A stretch of 23,109 nucleotides of DNA from NCBI GenBank assembly GCA_964608495.1, contig CAZSOQ010000068.1, positions 1 to 23,109 on the forward strand, written 5' to 3'. Shown piece after piece: positions 9,201-16,611 of the stretch; position 1 is the first letter of the stretch, and the number at the start of each line of letters is the position of its first letter. Position numbers and translations under genes: made by a program. The notes under the pieces were generated by a model. That model ran no database searches. It saw nothing but the letters and a program-made list of their open reading frames with translations, and was not told where the DNA came from. Source of the stretch: JAKORR01 sp964608495 (lineage in GTDB: Bacteria; Armatimonadota; Zipacnadia; Zipacnadales; FEN-943).

Positions 9201-9379
9201 AGGAGGCGGGCGTGCGGCTCTGGGAGCCCTGGGCCGCGGACATCAGCGGGAAGGTGGAGGCCGGCATCAACGAGGTAACGGTCGAGGTCGCCAACAGCGC
9301 CACGAATCTGTACAACAAGGAGCGGCGCGTGTCGGGCCTGCGGGGATCGGCCCGGATCACCGTCGAGGGCGTGGCCTGA
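6275..9379 (+). CDS. GH106-type glycoside hydrolase (alpha-L-rhamnosidase-like)
   Basis: 1034 residues with no signal peptide, so probably cytoplasmic. The N-terminal half is a (beta/alpha)8-type GH106 region: PFWFLNHVLD (19-28), YDEDNWPSG (85-93), VDTMNPEVMRQF (201-212) and GVFTDEPGLM (233-242), where TDEP is a typical acidic active-site segment. Residues after about 770 form beta-sandwich modules. The last of these, a galactose-binding-like region with CRVLVNGEEAG followed by INEVTVEVAN, is as seen in GH106 and GH2 relatives. GH106 enzymes remove terminal alpha-L-rhamnose, but distant members are uncharacterised, so the sugar is inferred. ATG 6275 is preferred over TTG 6233 because AAGGTGG lies 8-9 nt before it. 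It ends facing the fucosidase gene across a hairpin-rich gap. Confidence 0.85.
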   Translation: MEHLKAAFFDPPRSFRPQPFWFLNHVLDHDLLRVQIAEMADKGVGGVVLHPRHGMRAAFMSKAWLDAVEVCVEELAAHGMEAWLYDEDNWPSGFFGGRLTRPYPENRMRYLRVQQLIASGGATYQAQLDRDGNRVLRVLASRYEQGEDGKVEPVPPFTEITRHLKDDGTFRWSAPPGEWLVTVFWECPVAERVTWFRGYYVDTMNPEVMRQFLEATYEPNLRFARHFGETIKGVFTDEPGLMIHDAYFSDQALRGTVEDPGRKLPGITLPWTRDFFARFERLKGYDLRERLTDLVYEISEDWRKVRCDFLDAVSSWYVEAYHQQLSAWCQQNGLEYIGHTLEDPLFSQVRTQGNQSWVLEQMHRPGLDYLGHGIGSRDNPHRILASKCASSVAHVMGRHRVMCEAFGASGHGHRLGDRRLDLNFMAALGVNMVIAHAFYYSFAGLRKTDWPPCEFYHAPYWPWYKAWADYIGRLSLLQTQGHHVSGVAILSPVKTVAVNMVRSGRIFRESPQDRLYAELSDRLLRLHYDFDFLDERQLERATVADGRLGFDTSEETYSVVVLPALEIISRFAAETLLQFFQAGGHILALGCVPLEADRRGADERVAEVMAEIFQTGDERRMEGTSEAGGRALFVADPGDVQDWLAETLPELLAPDVLIEAEDPTAAEDIICCHRTDGQAHFFLLANRRKEEGTSVTFSGPRGLGGRVEEWDLETGTTRELPYRVENDRVVVLTHLDGSQARAFVVDTKAEPQQHITHSPSRRVAAIDLSDTWRFEPRDPNVYVVDSLRFVARDLELGARLGVTVPGQVNSYSATFTIQGRIEDLRLVLDDLVPDLPSHVGFLSGRRNVEILLNGRRLPAPRLSSWMDPYYLEVSLDEYVQPGENLLQVACVSLLEEMPRIFEPIYILGPFEVRESVLRPRRSQMGGPWTEAGYPFYSGIGAYSQHVEIPAKYAAGARLVLELGEVHDCCRVLVNGEEAGVRLWEPWAADISGKVEAGINEVTVEVANSATNLYNKERRVSGLRGSARITVEGVA

Positions 9380-9423
9380 GGCGCCCGGGGGCGACCCCGC
9401 GCCGTGCGTGACCCGGACCAACC

Positions 9424-9448
9424 GGTGCGGGACGCCGTCCCCCGCACC
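9424..9448. terminator. Hairpin in convergent gap (first of two)
   Basis: GGTGCGGG (9424-9431) pairs with CCCGCACC (9441-9448), an 8-bp perfect stem with a 9-nt loop, 44 nt after the GH106 stop. No T-run follows. It probably marks the 3' end of the GH106 transcript. Confidence 0.4.
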
Positions 9449-9462
9449 CGCTGATGGCCGAC

Positions 9463-9527
9463 GGGCCGGATGATGGAGTTGACCGGCGGCCAAATCCGGG
9501 CCGCTCGCCAACTCCACCATCCGGCCC
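9463..9527. terminator. Long near-perfect hairpin between convergent GH106 and GH29 genes
   Basis: The 19-nt arm 9463-9481 pairs with 9509-9527 with a single A.C mismatch at the 9473/9517 position. Read on the minus strand that mismatch becomes a G.U wobble, so the RNA stem is then complete. An inner 6-bp helix, GCGGCC (9486-9491) with GGCCGC (9499-9504), extends it. No T-tract is seen on either side. It may be a bidirectional terminator or 3' stabiliser, or a small inverted-repeat element. Confidence 0.5.
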
Positions 9528-9654
9528 CTCCACCGGACCCCCATTCACTCGCGATGAGCGTGATTGTGGTGCGCCAGGCCTCGGCCGCGGTAGACTCGGG
9601 GACACCGTGCGGCCACAGCCCCCAGGGGGAGAGGAGGGATGGCCGGGGTAAGGG

Positions 9655-11340
9655 TCACCGGTGGGGCGTCAGCACCACCTGCTTCACCGCCGCGAAGATG
9701 TACCCGTAGTTCAGCCGCGTGGGGGCCAGGGTCAGAGTGCTCCGCCCGGCGGGCAGGTCCACAGCGCCCAGGCGCACCTTCGTGAAGTCGCGGAAGCCGC
9801 CGGTGGTGGGTACCGTGCCCTGCAGAGTCTGCCCGGCGACCCTGACGGCAAAGGTGCTGCCCTCGTAGGGGGCCGGGCAGGCCAGCTCGACCATGACCTC
9901 GCAGCGCACGGAGCCGGGGCCCCGCAGTTGCCACCTGGCCTTCTGCTCCGGCGAGGACCAGGGCCACAGGCAGGCCGCGCCCTGGTCGAGGGCCTGCAAG
10001 CCCAGCAGGGAGCCCTTGGGGCCGAAGCCCTCCCGCACGGCACCCTCGGCGGGCAGGGCCAGGAACGTGTCTGGGCGCACCTCGTACACGCGCGGCGGGT
10101 CGGGCCGGGGCAAGGGGCGCAGCACCCCAGCGGCATCCTCGAAGACCATCTCGACGACGTTGACCGCGCAGTGGGCCGGCGCGGCGGGAAGCCCGCGCAG
10201 CACCACGCCGTCCTCGGTCGAGCCGACGGTCAGCCGCGTCCCGGCGCCCAGCAGCGTCGCCCGGCGCGGCGCGCGGCGCAGTTGGCTGAGGACGATCGCG
10301 TCGCGGTCGGGCCAGCGCAGCAGGTGCGCATAGACGCGGTCCTCGCGGCGCGTGTAGAGGACGTCGTCACCCTCGCCGATCAGCGGGCAGCCCTGGGTGC
10401 CGTAGACGGCCCTGCCGTGGACGGCGAGCCAGTCGCCGATGTGCTCCAGCCTGCGCACCTGATCCTCGGGCAGGCTGCCGTCGGGGAGCGGGCCGATGTT
10501 GAGCAGGTAGTTGCCGCCGGCTGCCGCGGTCCTCACCAGGCTCTCGATCAGCACGGGCGAGGAGAAGAGGACGCCGTCGCGCTTGTGGCCCCAGGCGTCC
10601 ACGCAGATCGCCTGGCAGGCCTCGACCGTGTAGCCGGCCGCCGAGGCCGGGAACACCAGGGATCGCTCGGGGGTGAAGAAGTCGCCGCAGCCGGCGCGCT
10701 CGTTCACCACGGCCCCGGGCTGGTGCTTCTTGATGAGGGCATAGAGCCGCCGGCCCCGCCACTCCTGCTCGGTCTTGTGGACGCCGTCGAACCAGACCCC
10801 GTCTATCCGCCCGTACCGCGTACACAGCTCGAGCACCTGGCCCTCGACGTAGTCCATGTACCGTTCCCAGTCCGGCTCGTCGTCGGGCCGCTCGTACTGC
10901 AGGTCCTTGAAGGCCTTCGGGCGGTGCACGAAGCTCGGGTGGTGCCAGTCCGGCTGGGAGTAGTAGAGCACGATCCGCATCCGCCGTCGGTGGCAGGCCT
11001 CGATCAGCTCGCCGATCAGGTCGCGGCCGAAGGGGGTGTTGGTGACCTTGTAGTCGGTCAGCGCCGAGTCGAAGAGGCAGAAGCCGTCGTGGTGCTTGGC
11101 CGTGACCGTGAGGTAGCGCGCTCCCGCCCGCTGGGCCACGTCCACCCACTCACCGGCGTTGAAGCCCCGGGGGTTGAAGCGACGCGCGAGCTTCTCATAC
11201 TCCTCGCGCGGAATGTCCTCGTGGTACATCACCCACTCGCCGCGCTCCAGCAGCGCGTAGAGCCCGAAGTGGACGAACATGCCGAACCGCGCCTGCGGGA
11301 ACCACTGCAGCCGGTCGTCGAGCTTGCGGTGGACGAGCAT
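9655..11340 (-). CDS. GH29 alpha-L-fucosidase
   Basis: 561 residues with no signal peptide, so probably cytoplasmic. The catalytic barrel spans about 10-340. It shows RFGMFVHFGLYAL (18-30), TAKHHDGFCLFDS (80-92) and YYSQPDWHHP (126-135), with GVWFDG (181-186) carrying the likely nucleophile Asp185. It also has GDFFTPE (219-225) and NYLLNIGPLPDG. A C-terminal beta domain (about 420-561) resembles the carbohydrate-binding-type module of GH29 enzymes. The family releases terminal L-fucose with retention of configuration. The start has AGGGAGGG upstream (11346-11355 region, minus strand). It is divergent from the GH63-like gene and convergent with GH106, so a joint role in trimming a deoxysugar-decorated glycan is inferred. 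Confidence 0.92.
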   Translation of the reverse strand: MLVHRKLDDRLQWFPQARFGMFVHFGLYALLERGEWVMYHEDIPREEYEKLARRFNPRGFNAGEWVDVAQRAGARYLTVTAKHHDGFCLFDSALTDYKVTNTPFGRDLIGELIEACHRRRMRIVLYYSQPDWHHPSFVHRPKAFKDLQYERPDDEPDWERYMDYVEGQVLELCTRYGRIDGVWFDGVHKTEQEWRGRRLYALIKKHQPGAVVNERAGCGDFFTPERSLVFPASAAGYTVEACQAICVDAWGHKRDGVLFSSPVLIESLVRTAAAGGNYLLNIGPLPDGSLPEDQVRRLEHIGDWLAVHGRAVYGTQGCPLIGEGDDVLYTRREDRVYAHLLRWPDRDAIVLSQLRRAPRRATLLGAGTRLTVGSTEDGVVLRGLPAAPAHCAVNVVEMVFEDAAGVLRPLPRPDPPRVYEVRPDTFLALPAEGAVREGFGPKGSLLGLQALDQGAACLWPWSSPEQKARWQLRGPGSVRCEVMVELACPAPYEGSTFAVRVAGQTLQGTVPTTGGFRDFTKVRLGAVDLPAGRSTLTLAPTRLNYGYIFAAVKQVVLTPHR

Positions 11341-11355
11341 TGTCGGCCCTCCCTC

Positions 11356-11388
11356 TGCGCGGGGCGCAGCTTGTGCGCGGGGCGCAGC
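11356..11388. repeat. Tandem pair of 15-bp repeats, 18-bp period, 5' of fucosidase
   Basis: TGCGCGGGGCGCAGC occurs at 11356-11370 and again at 11374-11388. Each copy contains the dyad TGCGC-GGG-GCGCA. It sits 16 bp upstream of the fucosidase start codon, just beyond its ribosome site, so it could be a paired operator in the 5' untranslated region or simple duplication slippage. Confidence 0.45.
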
Positions 11389-11452
11389 GTGCCGCGGCTA
11401 GAGGATAGACGAAAGCTCGTGCGGCCGGAAGCCGACTGCGCGGGCGTCGTGG

Positions 11453-11481
11453 GCGTCACCCCGGCGCGGGCGTGGTACACT
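11453..11481 (+). promoter_or_regulatory. Candidate promoter for GH63-like gene
   Basis: GCGTCA (11453-11458), 17-nt spacer, TACACT (11476-11481). The same TACACT -10, also preceded by GGCGTG, occurs in the stronger promoter at 20148-20176. The predicted RNA start is near 11488, about 80 nt before GTG 11568. Confidence 0.4.
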
Positions 11482-11567
11482 GCCGGCGCGACGGGCCCAT
11501 CGTCCGCCCCTCGGGCGAGAGGGCCTGGGCGCCGACGGATGCGTGTCGTCGCGGGGGTGATGTCGTC

Positions 11568-14528
11568 GTGACCTTCCTGGCTGTGCTGGGCCTGGCGGCG
11601 GGGATGGCCGCCGATCTCCCGCCGGCGTGGCAACCGGCCGAGGTCGTGCGCGAGGCCGAGGACTTCGACCGGGGGACGGTGCGGCGGGCGGCGGGGGCGT
11701 GGGGCGCCGGAGACTGGTGCATCCTCAACGCCGAGCAGTACCCCAACCGGGCTGAGTACGACTTCACGGTCGAGGGCGGGTGGTACCAGCTCCTGGTCAG
11801 GTACGCCGCGGAGCAACCGCGTCCCGTGAGGCTTGTGGTGGATGAGCGGGAACGCGGGACGGTCTGCGGCGAGACCACGGGAGCCTGGCGCGAGGACACG
11901 GCGCGGTGGTTCCTCTCGGGCGTGCTCGAGCTGGCGGCAGGGGAGCACGTGCTGCGCTTCGAGCGCGATCAGCCCCTACCGCACCTCGACTGCTGGGCGC
12001 TGGCGCGCCTGCCCGGCTCGGTGGTCAGTCGCCCGCAGGCCGACGGCTCGTGGTCGGTCGGGTTCGTGGTCGAGAGGAAGGGGCAAGCCCCTGGGGCCGC
12101 GCCCGCCGGCCCCGGCTACCCGGGGGCACGCGCGCTGCCCGGGCGGGAGGTGTGGCTCACCATCCCCAATCCTGAGCGAAAGGCGGGACCAGTGGTGCTG
12201 CCGAACCTGAACGTTGCCGGTCGGCTCGACCGGATGGAGAACTGGGTCCGGCGGGCATGGATGCCGCCGGGCGATCTGGCACCGGTGCTGGGGGCCGAGC
12301 GGGCCCAGCAGGTGCTCAAGGGCGTGCGCACCGCCCTCGACCTGGTCAGGGCCGTGCGCGACGATGAGGCCGAGCTCACGCGCGGACTGTGGCGGGAGGG
12401 CGCCGCGAGGGCCGGCGCCGAGCCGAATCTCGAGCCCCAACTTCGGGATCTGCTCCGGGTCGTGGAGAGCCTGGACGCGGCCTCGCGGCGTGACGTCACC
12501 GCCGCGCTGGCCTGCGTGGGCAAGGCCCACCTCGCGCTGCGCAAGCGCGGCTACTTCACCGTGGTGGGGAATCAGCTAGTGGCCACCGAGTGGAGCTGCG
12601 ACCTCGAGGAAGGCACGGGCAGGCCCGTGGGCCCTCGCCGGCACGCGCCCGGGATCATGTCGCTGAGCTGTTACCCTCCCGCGCGGCTTACCTACTTCTG
12701 CGTCAGCCGGCCGGTGGCGCGGCTCGAGCTGCGGCGGTCGGGCCGCGCGGTGGACCTTGTGCTCGACGAGCAGGCCAGCGACTGGTACCCGCACGTGCTG
12801 CACACGGAGTACTTCGTCGAGGGCGGCGGGCGCGTGATCCAGGACCTGTGCGTGGCGAGGGACGTGGCCGTGGCCCGCCTTACGACGCGCTACCTGCCGG
12901 ACGGGCTGGAGGCGGTCGTGGTGGGCGAACCACTGACGGGCGAGCCCGCCGAGCGGATCGAGGCTGACGAGCGCGGCGCTTCGCTGGCCCTCACGGGCCG
13001 GGGCCAGGGCCTGGCGCAGGCGGTAGCCCTGTCGCACCCCGCGGTGGCGACGAGCACGGCGGAGGGCTATGCCCTGGCGCTCGGCGACCCGAAGGCGCTG
13101 GGGGGCGGTCTGGTGGTCGCCGCGGCTCTGCGCCCCGACGGGGCCGACGCCGCCCACGAGGCGCGATGGGCGGTCGAGCGGGCCGCGGACTGCTTCGCCG
13201 ACGCGGAGGACCAGTGGGCCGACTACTTCGGCCGTGTGCTGCCGCGCTTCGTGTCGCCCGACGCCCGGCTGATGGACCTGTACTACACGACCGCCTATGT
13301 CCTCTGGGCCGACCGGTACGTGATGCCCGAGGGCGGGATGTGGCGGCACCCCTACGTCGTGCCCAGCAAGTGGACGTGGCGCGGGATCTGGCCCGAGGAC
13401 CTGTCTCACTGCCTGACCGGGCTGCGCTGGCTGAACGACCCCGAGACCGCCTACGGCTGCCTGCGGGTCATCAGAGACCACTTCTTCTCCCCGGCGGCCG
13501 ACCGGAAGTCGAAGGTACATGCCTACGGCCTGCTCACCATGGCGACGTGGCAGGTCTTCGAGCGGTATGGGGACCTGGGCTTCGTGCGGGAGATCTACCC
13601 GACGCTGCGCGCGATGAACGACTTCATCGCGACGAAGTGCGACGAGGATGGGGACGGCCTGCCCGCCATGTGGGACAGCTTCCACCTGGGCTGGGACAGC
13701 TCGCGACGGTACGACTGGCAGGGGAACCTGGTGGAGGCGCGGCACTTGCGGGAGCCGATCGAGCCCGTGGACTGCGCCGTGTACTTCTGGCGCCAGACGG
13801 AGCATCTGGCGGCGATGGCGGAGGCGCTTGGCGCCGAGGACGACGCCGGCGCGCTGCGCGAGCGGGCCGAGCGCACGTGGCGGGCGATCAATGAGGCCCT
13901 GTGGGACCAGGAGACGGGGTACTTCTATGACGCGATGGCCGACGGCGGCGAGCAGTGCCTCATCAAGAGCTGCGCGGGGCTCTTCCCCCTGATCGGCGGC
14001 CGGCTGCCGGACGAACGGCGCCAGGCTCTGGTGGCGCACCTGAAGAACCCCCAGGAGTTCTGGGCGGCGTACCCGGTGCCGTGCCTGGCGCTGGATGAGC
14101 CCAACTTCGGGAGCGTATGGAGTGGGGCTAGCTGTCTGCGGAACAACTGGCTGGTCTATCGGGGGCTGCTGGACTGCGGGCTGGACGAGACGGCCGGTGA
14201 CCTGGCCGCGCGCACCTTCGGCCTGCTGGGCCTGACGCCGCTGGACGCGATGAACGAGGGGTACTACTTCGACCCGCGGGACGGCAGGCCGCGGGCCGAG
14301 CAGCTCGGGAACCTGTTCTCAACGCCGGTGGCAGGCGTGCTGGACATGATAGTGACCGGCGTGTGTGGCCTGAGACCGCGGGCGGCGGGGGACTGGGAGA
14401 TCCGCCCGGTGGCAAGCCTGCAGCCCGAGTGGTGGGTGCTGGCGGGACTGGCAAGGCGCGGAGAGCGGGTCAAGGTCGCCGGGGGCCGCGGGCGGGAAGT
14501 CACGATCAGCGCCGACGCGCCCGAGTGA
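11568..14528 (+). CDS. Secreted GH63-like (alpha/alpha toroid) glycosidase with N-terminal CBM
   Basis: 986 residues. GTG 11568 starts a short signal peptide (VTFLAVLGLAAGMAA) and has GGGGGTGA at about 11552-11559. The same frame is open from 11472, but that part is unlike a protein N-terminus. Residues about 25-150 look like a CBM35/CBM6-type beta domain (VVREAEDFDRG to DCWALARLPG). The catalytic part, about 560-960, has the helical repeats of GH63/MGH1-like enzymes: KWTWRGIWPEDLSHCLTGLRWL, DGLPAMWDSFHLGWDSS with Asp703 a likely general acid, and MNEGYYFD with Glu897 a possible base. GH63 members cleave alpha-glucosidic or related linkages; the substrate here is unknown. GH37-like or amylo-1,6-glucosidase-like relatives are alternatives within the same fold. 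It ends convergent to glcF. Confidence 0.8.
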   Translation: MTFLAVLGLAAGMAADLPPAWQPAEVVREAEDFDRGTVRRAAGAWGAGDWCILNAEQYPNRAEYDFTVEGGWYQLLVRYAAEQPRPVRLVVDERERGTVCGETTGAWREDTARWFLSGVLELAAGEHVLRFERDQPLPHLDCWALARLPGSVVSRPQADGSWSVGFVVERKGQAPGAAPAGPGYPGARALPGREVWLTIPNPERKAGPVVLPNLNVAGRLDRMENWVRRAWMPPGDLAPVLGAERAQQVLKGVRTALDLVRAVRDDEAELTRGLWREGAARAGAEPNLEPQLRDLLRVVESLDAASRRDVTAALACVGKAHLALRKRGYFTVVGNQLVATEWSCDLEEGTGRPVGPRRHAPGIMSLSCYPPARLTYFCVSRPVARLELRRSGRAVDLVLDEQASDWYPHVLHTEYFVEGGGRVIQDLCVARDVAVARLTTRYLPDGLEAVVVGEPLTGEPAERIEADERGASLALTGRGQGLAQAVALSHPAVATSTAEGYALALGDPKALGGGLVVAAALRPDGADAAHEARWAVERAADCFADAEDQWADYFGRVLPRFVSPDARLMDLYYTTAYVLWADRYVMPEGGMWRHPYVVPSKWTWRGIWPEDLSHCLTGLRWLNDPETAYGCLRVIRDHFFSPAADRKSKVHAYGLLTMATWQVFERYGDLGFVREIYPTLRAMNDFIATKCDEDGDGLPAMWDSFHLGWDSSRRYDWQGNLVEARHLREPIEPVDCAVYFWRQTEHLAAMAEALGAEDDAGALRERAERTWRAINEALWDQETGYFYDAMADGGEQCLIKSCAGLFPLIGGRLPDERRQALVAHLKNPQEFWAAYPVPCLALDEPNFGSVWSGASCLRNNWLVYRGLLDCGLDETAGDLAARTFGLLGLTPLDAMNEGYYFDPRDGRPRAEQLGNLFSTPVAGVLDMIVTGVCGLRPRAAGDWEIRPVASLQPEWWVLAGLARRGERVKVAGGRGREVTISADAPE

Positions 14529-14553
14529 GGCCGCGCGGTCGCTGGGAAACGCT

Positions 14554-14614
14554 CGGGGATCCCCGTGATCGTCGGTGGCGGCAGCGCGGGCCTGCTCCGG
14601 CCCAGGACTGGGCC
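14554..14614. terminator. Short dyads in convergent gap between GH63-like gene and glcF
   Basis: CGGGGATCCCCG (14554-14565) is a perfect 12-bp palindrome. GGCCCA-GGAC-TGGGCC (14599-14614) forms a 6-bp stem with a tetraloop that touches the glcF stop codon. There is no T-run on either strand, so terminator function is only suggested by the convergent position. Confidence 0.3.
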
Positions 14615-15942
14615 TACTCGGCCGCTGCCCGGGCGCTCTCGTCCACGGCCCGGGCCAGGATCTCCGCTACGTGCAGCACTTCCACGTCCACGCCGAAGCG
14701 CCTGGCCCCATACTGGAGCTGGATGATACAGGCCGGGCAGGCCGTGGCGACGATGGGCGCGCCCGTGGCCTGGATGTTGCGCATCTTGCGCTCGAGGATC
14801 CCGAGCGACAGCTCCGGGTGCATGATGTTGTAGGTCCCGGCCCCGCCGCAGCACCAGTCGGCCTCGGGCAGCTCGACCAGCTCGCAGCCGGCGCGGCGGA
14901 GAAGCTCGCGGGGGGCGTCCGAGATGCCTTGGCCGCGCACGAGATGGCAGGGGTCGTGGTAGGTCACCCGCAAAGGGATGGAGAGGCGAGGGAGGTCCAG
15001 GGTCAGGGCGATCTCGGTGAAGTCTCGCACGCTTTCGCTCACGACTTTGCCCTCATCACCAATAAGCTCTGTATATTTACGCAGGAAGGACGTACAACTG
15101 CCGCACTCGCCCACAAGGTAATCGGCCTCCAGGCGGCTCAGGACCTCGACGTTGGTGCGGGCAAGGCGGCGCGAGGCTTCCAGGTCGCCGTAGGCCCACG
15201 GTGGCAGCCCGCAGCAGACGTGTTCGGCCACCAGCAGCTCGCAGCCCCCGGCGTGCAGGACCCTCAGGGCCGCTTCGCCCGTGTCGGGCACCTGGAAGTT
15301 GGTGCCGCAGCCGATGAAGTAGAGCAGGCGCGGACCGGAGGCGCCCTCGGGGCTGGGCCAGACCCAGTGGGCCGGGGCGCCCTCCTCGCGCCGCTGGAAG
15401 CCCAGGGCCTTGAGGCGGTCGCGCAGAAAGGTGCGAGGGATGGTCTCGACCAGGCCCTCGGCGCCGTCGAGGCGGGCGTTGATCCAGCGTAGCAGGCCCA
15501 GTCGGCGGGCCAGGGAGCTCATCCCGCTGCGCTTGCCCAGGCCGATGATGCGCACCAGGCGGCGCAGGAGGCGGGGGTTGGGGAGGAGGTGATCGAAGAA
15601 GAGCCTCAGTGCCGAGGACCTGCCGTGTTGCTGCCAGGAGCGGTGACGAGTGTGGACCATTACCTGGTCGGTCTTGACGCCGCTGCGGCAGGCCACGGTG
15701 CAGGCGCCGCAGAGGAGGCACTGGAAAAGCGGCTCCGCCTGGTCGCCATCGAGGGGCAGGTCGCCCTCCCAGACGGCCTCGGCGAGGCGGTTGCGGCCCC
15801 GGGCCACGAAGCGCTCGTTGCCCGTGACGCGGTAGGTGGGGCAGTTGCTGAGACAGAAGCCGCAGCGGTTGCAGCGCAGCAGCTCATCGGCGACCTCGGC
15901 CGGCGCGAGCGTGGCTTCGGCTTCGGGTTGTGGGTTGGGCAT
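14614..15942 (-). CDS. glcF: Glycolate/lactate oxidase iron-sulfur subunit, GlcF-like
   Basis: 442 residues, cytoplasmic or membrane-associated. Two [4Fe-4S] ferredoxin-type clusters are visible, with Cys24, 27, 30, 34 in CNRCGFCLSNCP and Cys75, 78, 81, 85 in CLLCGACTVAC. Two CCG domains follow, with CCGLPPWAYG, ECGSC and WCCGGAGTYNI. This is the standard GlcF architecture and length: it takes electrons from the FAD subunits and passes them to the quinone pool. Start 15942 (MPNPQPEAEA) was chosen over the longer open frame because the family begins shortly before the first cluster; GAGG lies about 10 nt upstream. The partner FAD subunits are encoded at 16608-19160 on the same strand, separated by a gene of opposite direction. 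2-hydroxy acid specificity cannot be read from the sequence. Confidence 0.87.
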   Translation of the reverse strand: MPNPQPEAEATLAPAEVADELLRCNRCGFCLSNCPTYRVTGNERFVARGRNRLAEAVWEGDLPLDGDQAEPLFQCLLCGACTVACRSGVKTDQVMVHTRHRSWQQHGRSSALRLFFDHLLPNPRLLRRLVRIIGLGKRSGMSSLARRLGLLRWINARLDGAEGLVETIPRTFLRDRLKALGFQRREEGAPAHWVWPSPEGASGPRLLYFIGCGTNFQVPDTGEAALRVLHAGGCELLVAEHVCCGLPPWAYGDLEASRRLARTNVEVLSRLEADYLVGECGSCTSFLRKYTELIGDEGKVVSESVRDFTEIALTLDLPRLSIPLRVTYHDPCHLVRGQGISDAPRELLRRAGCELVELPEADWCCGGAGTYNIMHPELSLGILERKMRNIQATGAPIVATACPACIIQLQYGARRFGVDVEVLHVAEILARAVDESARAAAE

Positions 15943-16041
15943 GGCGGTTGCCTCGATCCGGGCACCGAGTCCCGGCCCCGGTGGGGCCGCGGGACGAGCA
16001 GTGGCGGCCCAGAACCCGGGCAGTGCGGCGTCGGTCTCAGT

Positions 16042-16071
16042 ATTGTACAATGGGCCAGATGGCGTTGTCGC
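16042..16071. promoter_or_regulatory. Palindromic -10 shared by divergent ybjN-like gene and glcF
   Basis: ATTGTACAAT (16042-16051) is a perfect palindrome that reads TACAAT, a good -10, on both strands. On the minus strand GCGACA (16066-16071) lies 18 nt upstream as a -35, giving a promoter for glcF with a leader of about 93 nt. On the plus strand the -35 is poor, but the distance to ATG 16102 (about 44 nt of leader) is suitable. This would be a symmetric, bidirectional promoter. Confidence 0.45.
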
Positions 16072-16101
16072 TTTCCAGAGGCATCCCAAGGAGGCATCCC
16101 A

Positions 16102-16611
16102 ATGCGACGAGTCCTTGCAGTGGTCGTGGCGGCAGTAGTGCTGAGTGCTGTGGTTGCGTTTGCGCAGGACGACCAGCCGCAGCAGCCCAAGTCCGAAGTA
16201 GACTTGGCTTACGTCACCAAGTACCTCGACCAGATGGAGCTCAAGTACGAGAAGGACGAGGAGAAGAACGCCGCTCATCTTGTGATGGTGGGCGACAACG
16301 GCAAGTTCGATACCCACGTGCTCTGCGACCCCGATACGGCGCTGGCCTTCATCGTCATCAGCGACTACCTGTCGGTGCCCGCCGACCACCGCAACTGCGA
16401 CAAGGTCCTGCGGCGGCTGATGGAGCTGAACTGGGCGCTCAACGTGGGCAAGTTCGAGTGGGACTCGAACGACGGCGAGGTGCGTTTCACCTTCTGCTTC
16501 AGTACGGAGAACGGGATAGGGTTCGAGGCCTTCGAGGCCGTGTTCGGGACGCTGGTCACCACTGCTGACCAACGCATCGAGGAGCTCCAGAAGCTTCTGG
16601 TCGAGGACTAG
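16102..16611 (+). CDS. Secreted YbjN-domain protein
   Basis: 169 residues. A clear signal peptide (MRRVLAVVVAAVVLSAVVAFA) is followed by a short Gln/Pro-rich linker (DDQPQQP) and a domain of about 135 residues resembling the YbjN superfamily, which has a type III secretion chaperone-like fold. Matching elements are the YVTKYLDQMELKYEKD helix, the strand with FIVISDYLSVPADHR, the LMELNWALNVGKFEWDSNDGEVRFTF core, and a C-terminal helix IEELQKLLVED. The molecular role of YbjN domains is not firmly known. AAGGAGG at 16088-16094 sits 7 nt before ATG 16102. It lies between glcF and glcDE but on the other strand. Its TAG overlaps the glcDE stop in a shared CTAG (16608-16611). An exported version is less usual than the cytoplasmic form. 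Confidence 0.75.
   Translation: MRRVLAVVVAAVVLSAVVAFAQDDQPQQPKSEVDLAYVTKYLDQMELKYEKDEEKNAAHLVMVGDNGKFDTHVLCDPDTALAFIVISDYLSVPADHRNCDKVLRRLMELNWALNVGKFEWDSNDGEVRFTFCFSTENGIGFEAFEAVFGTLVTTADQRIEELQKLLVED

Noticed and set aside
11402..11430. TATCCT with TTCCGG as a fucosidase promoter on the minus strand
   Set aside because: Only 4 of 6 and 2-3 of 6 matches; too weak to list as a feature.
9661..11571. 636-residue plus-strand frame opposite the fucosidase
   Set aside because: The minus strand encodes a complete GH29 enzyme; the plus frame has only low-complexity content.
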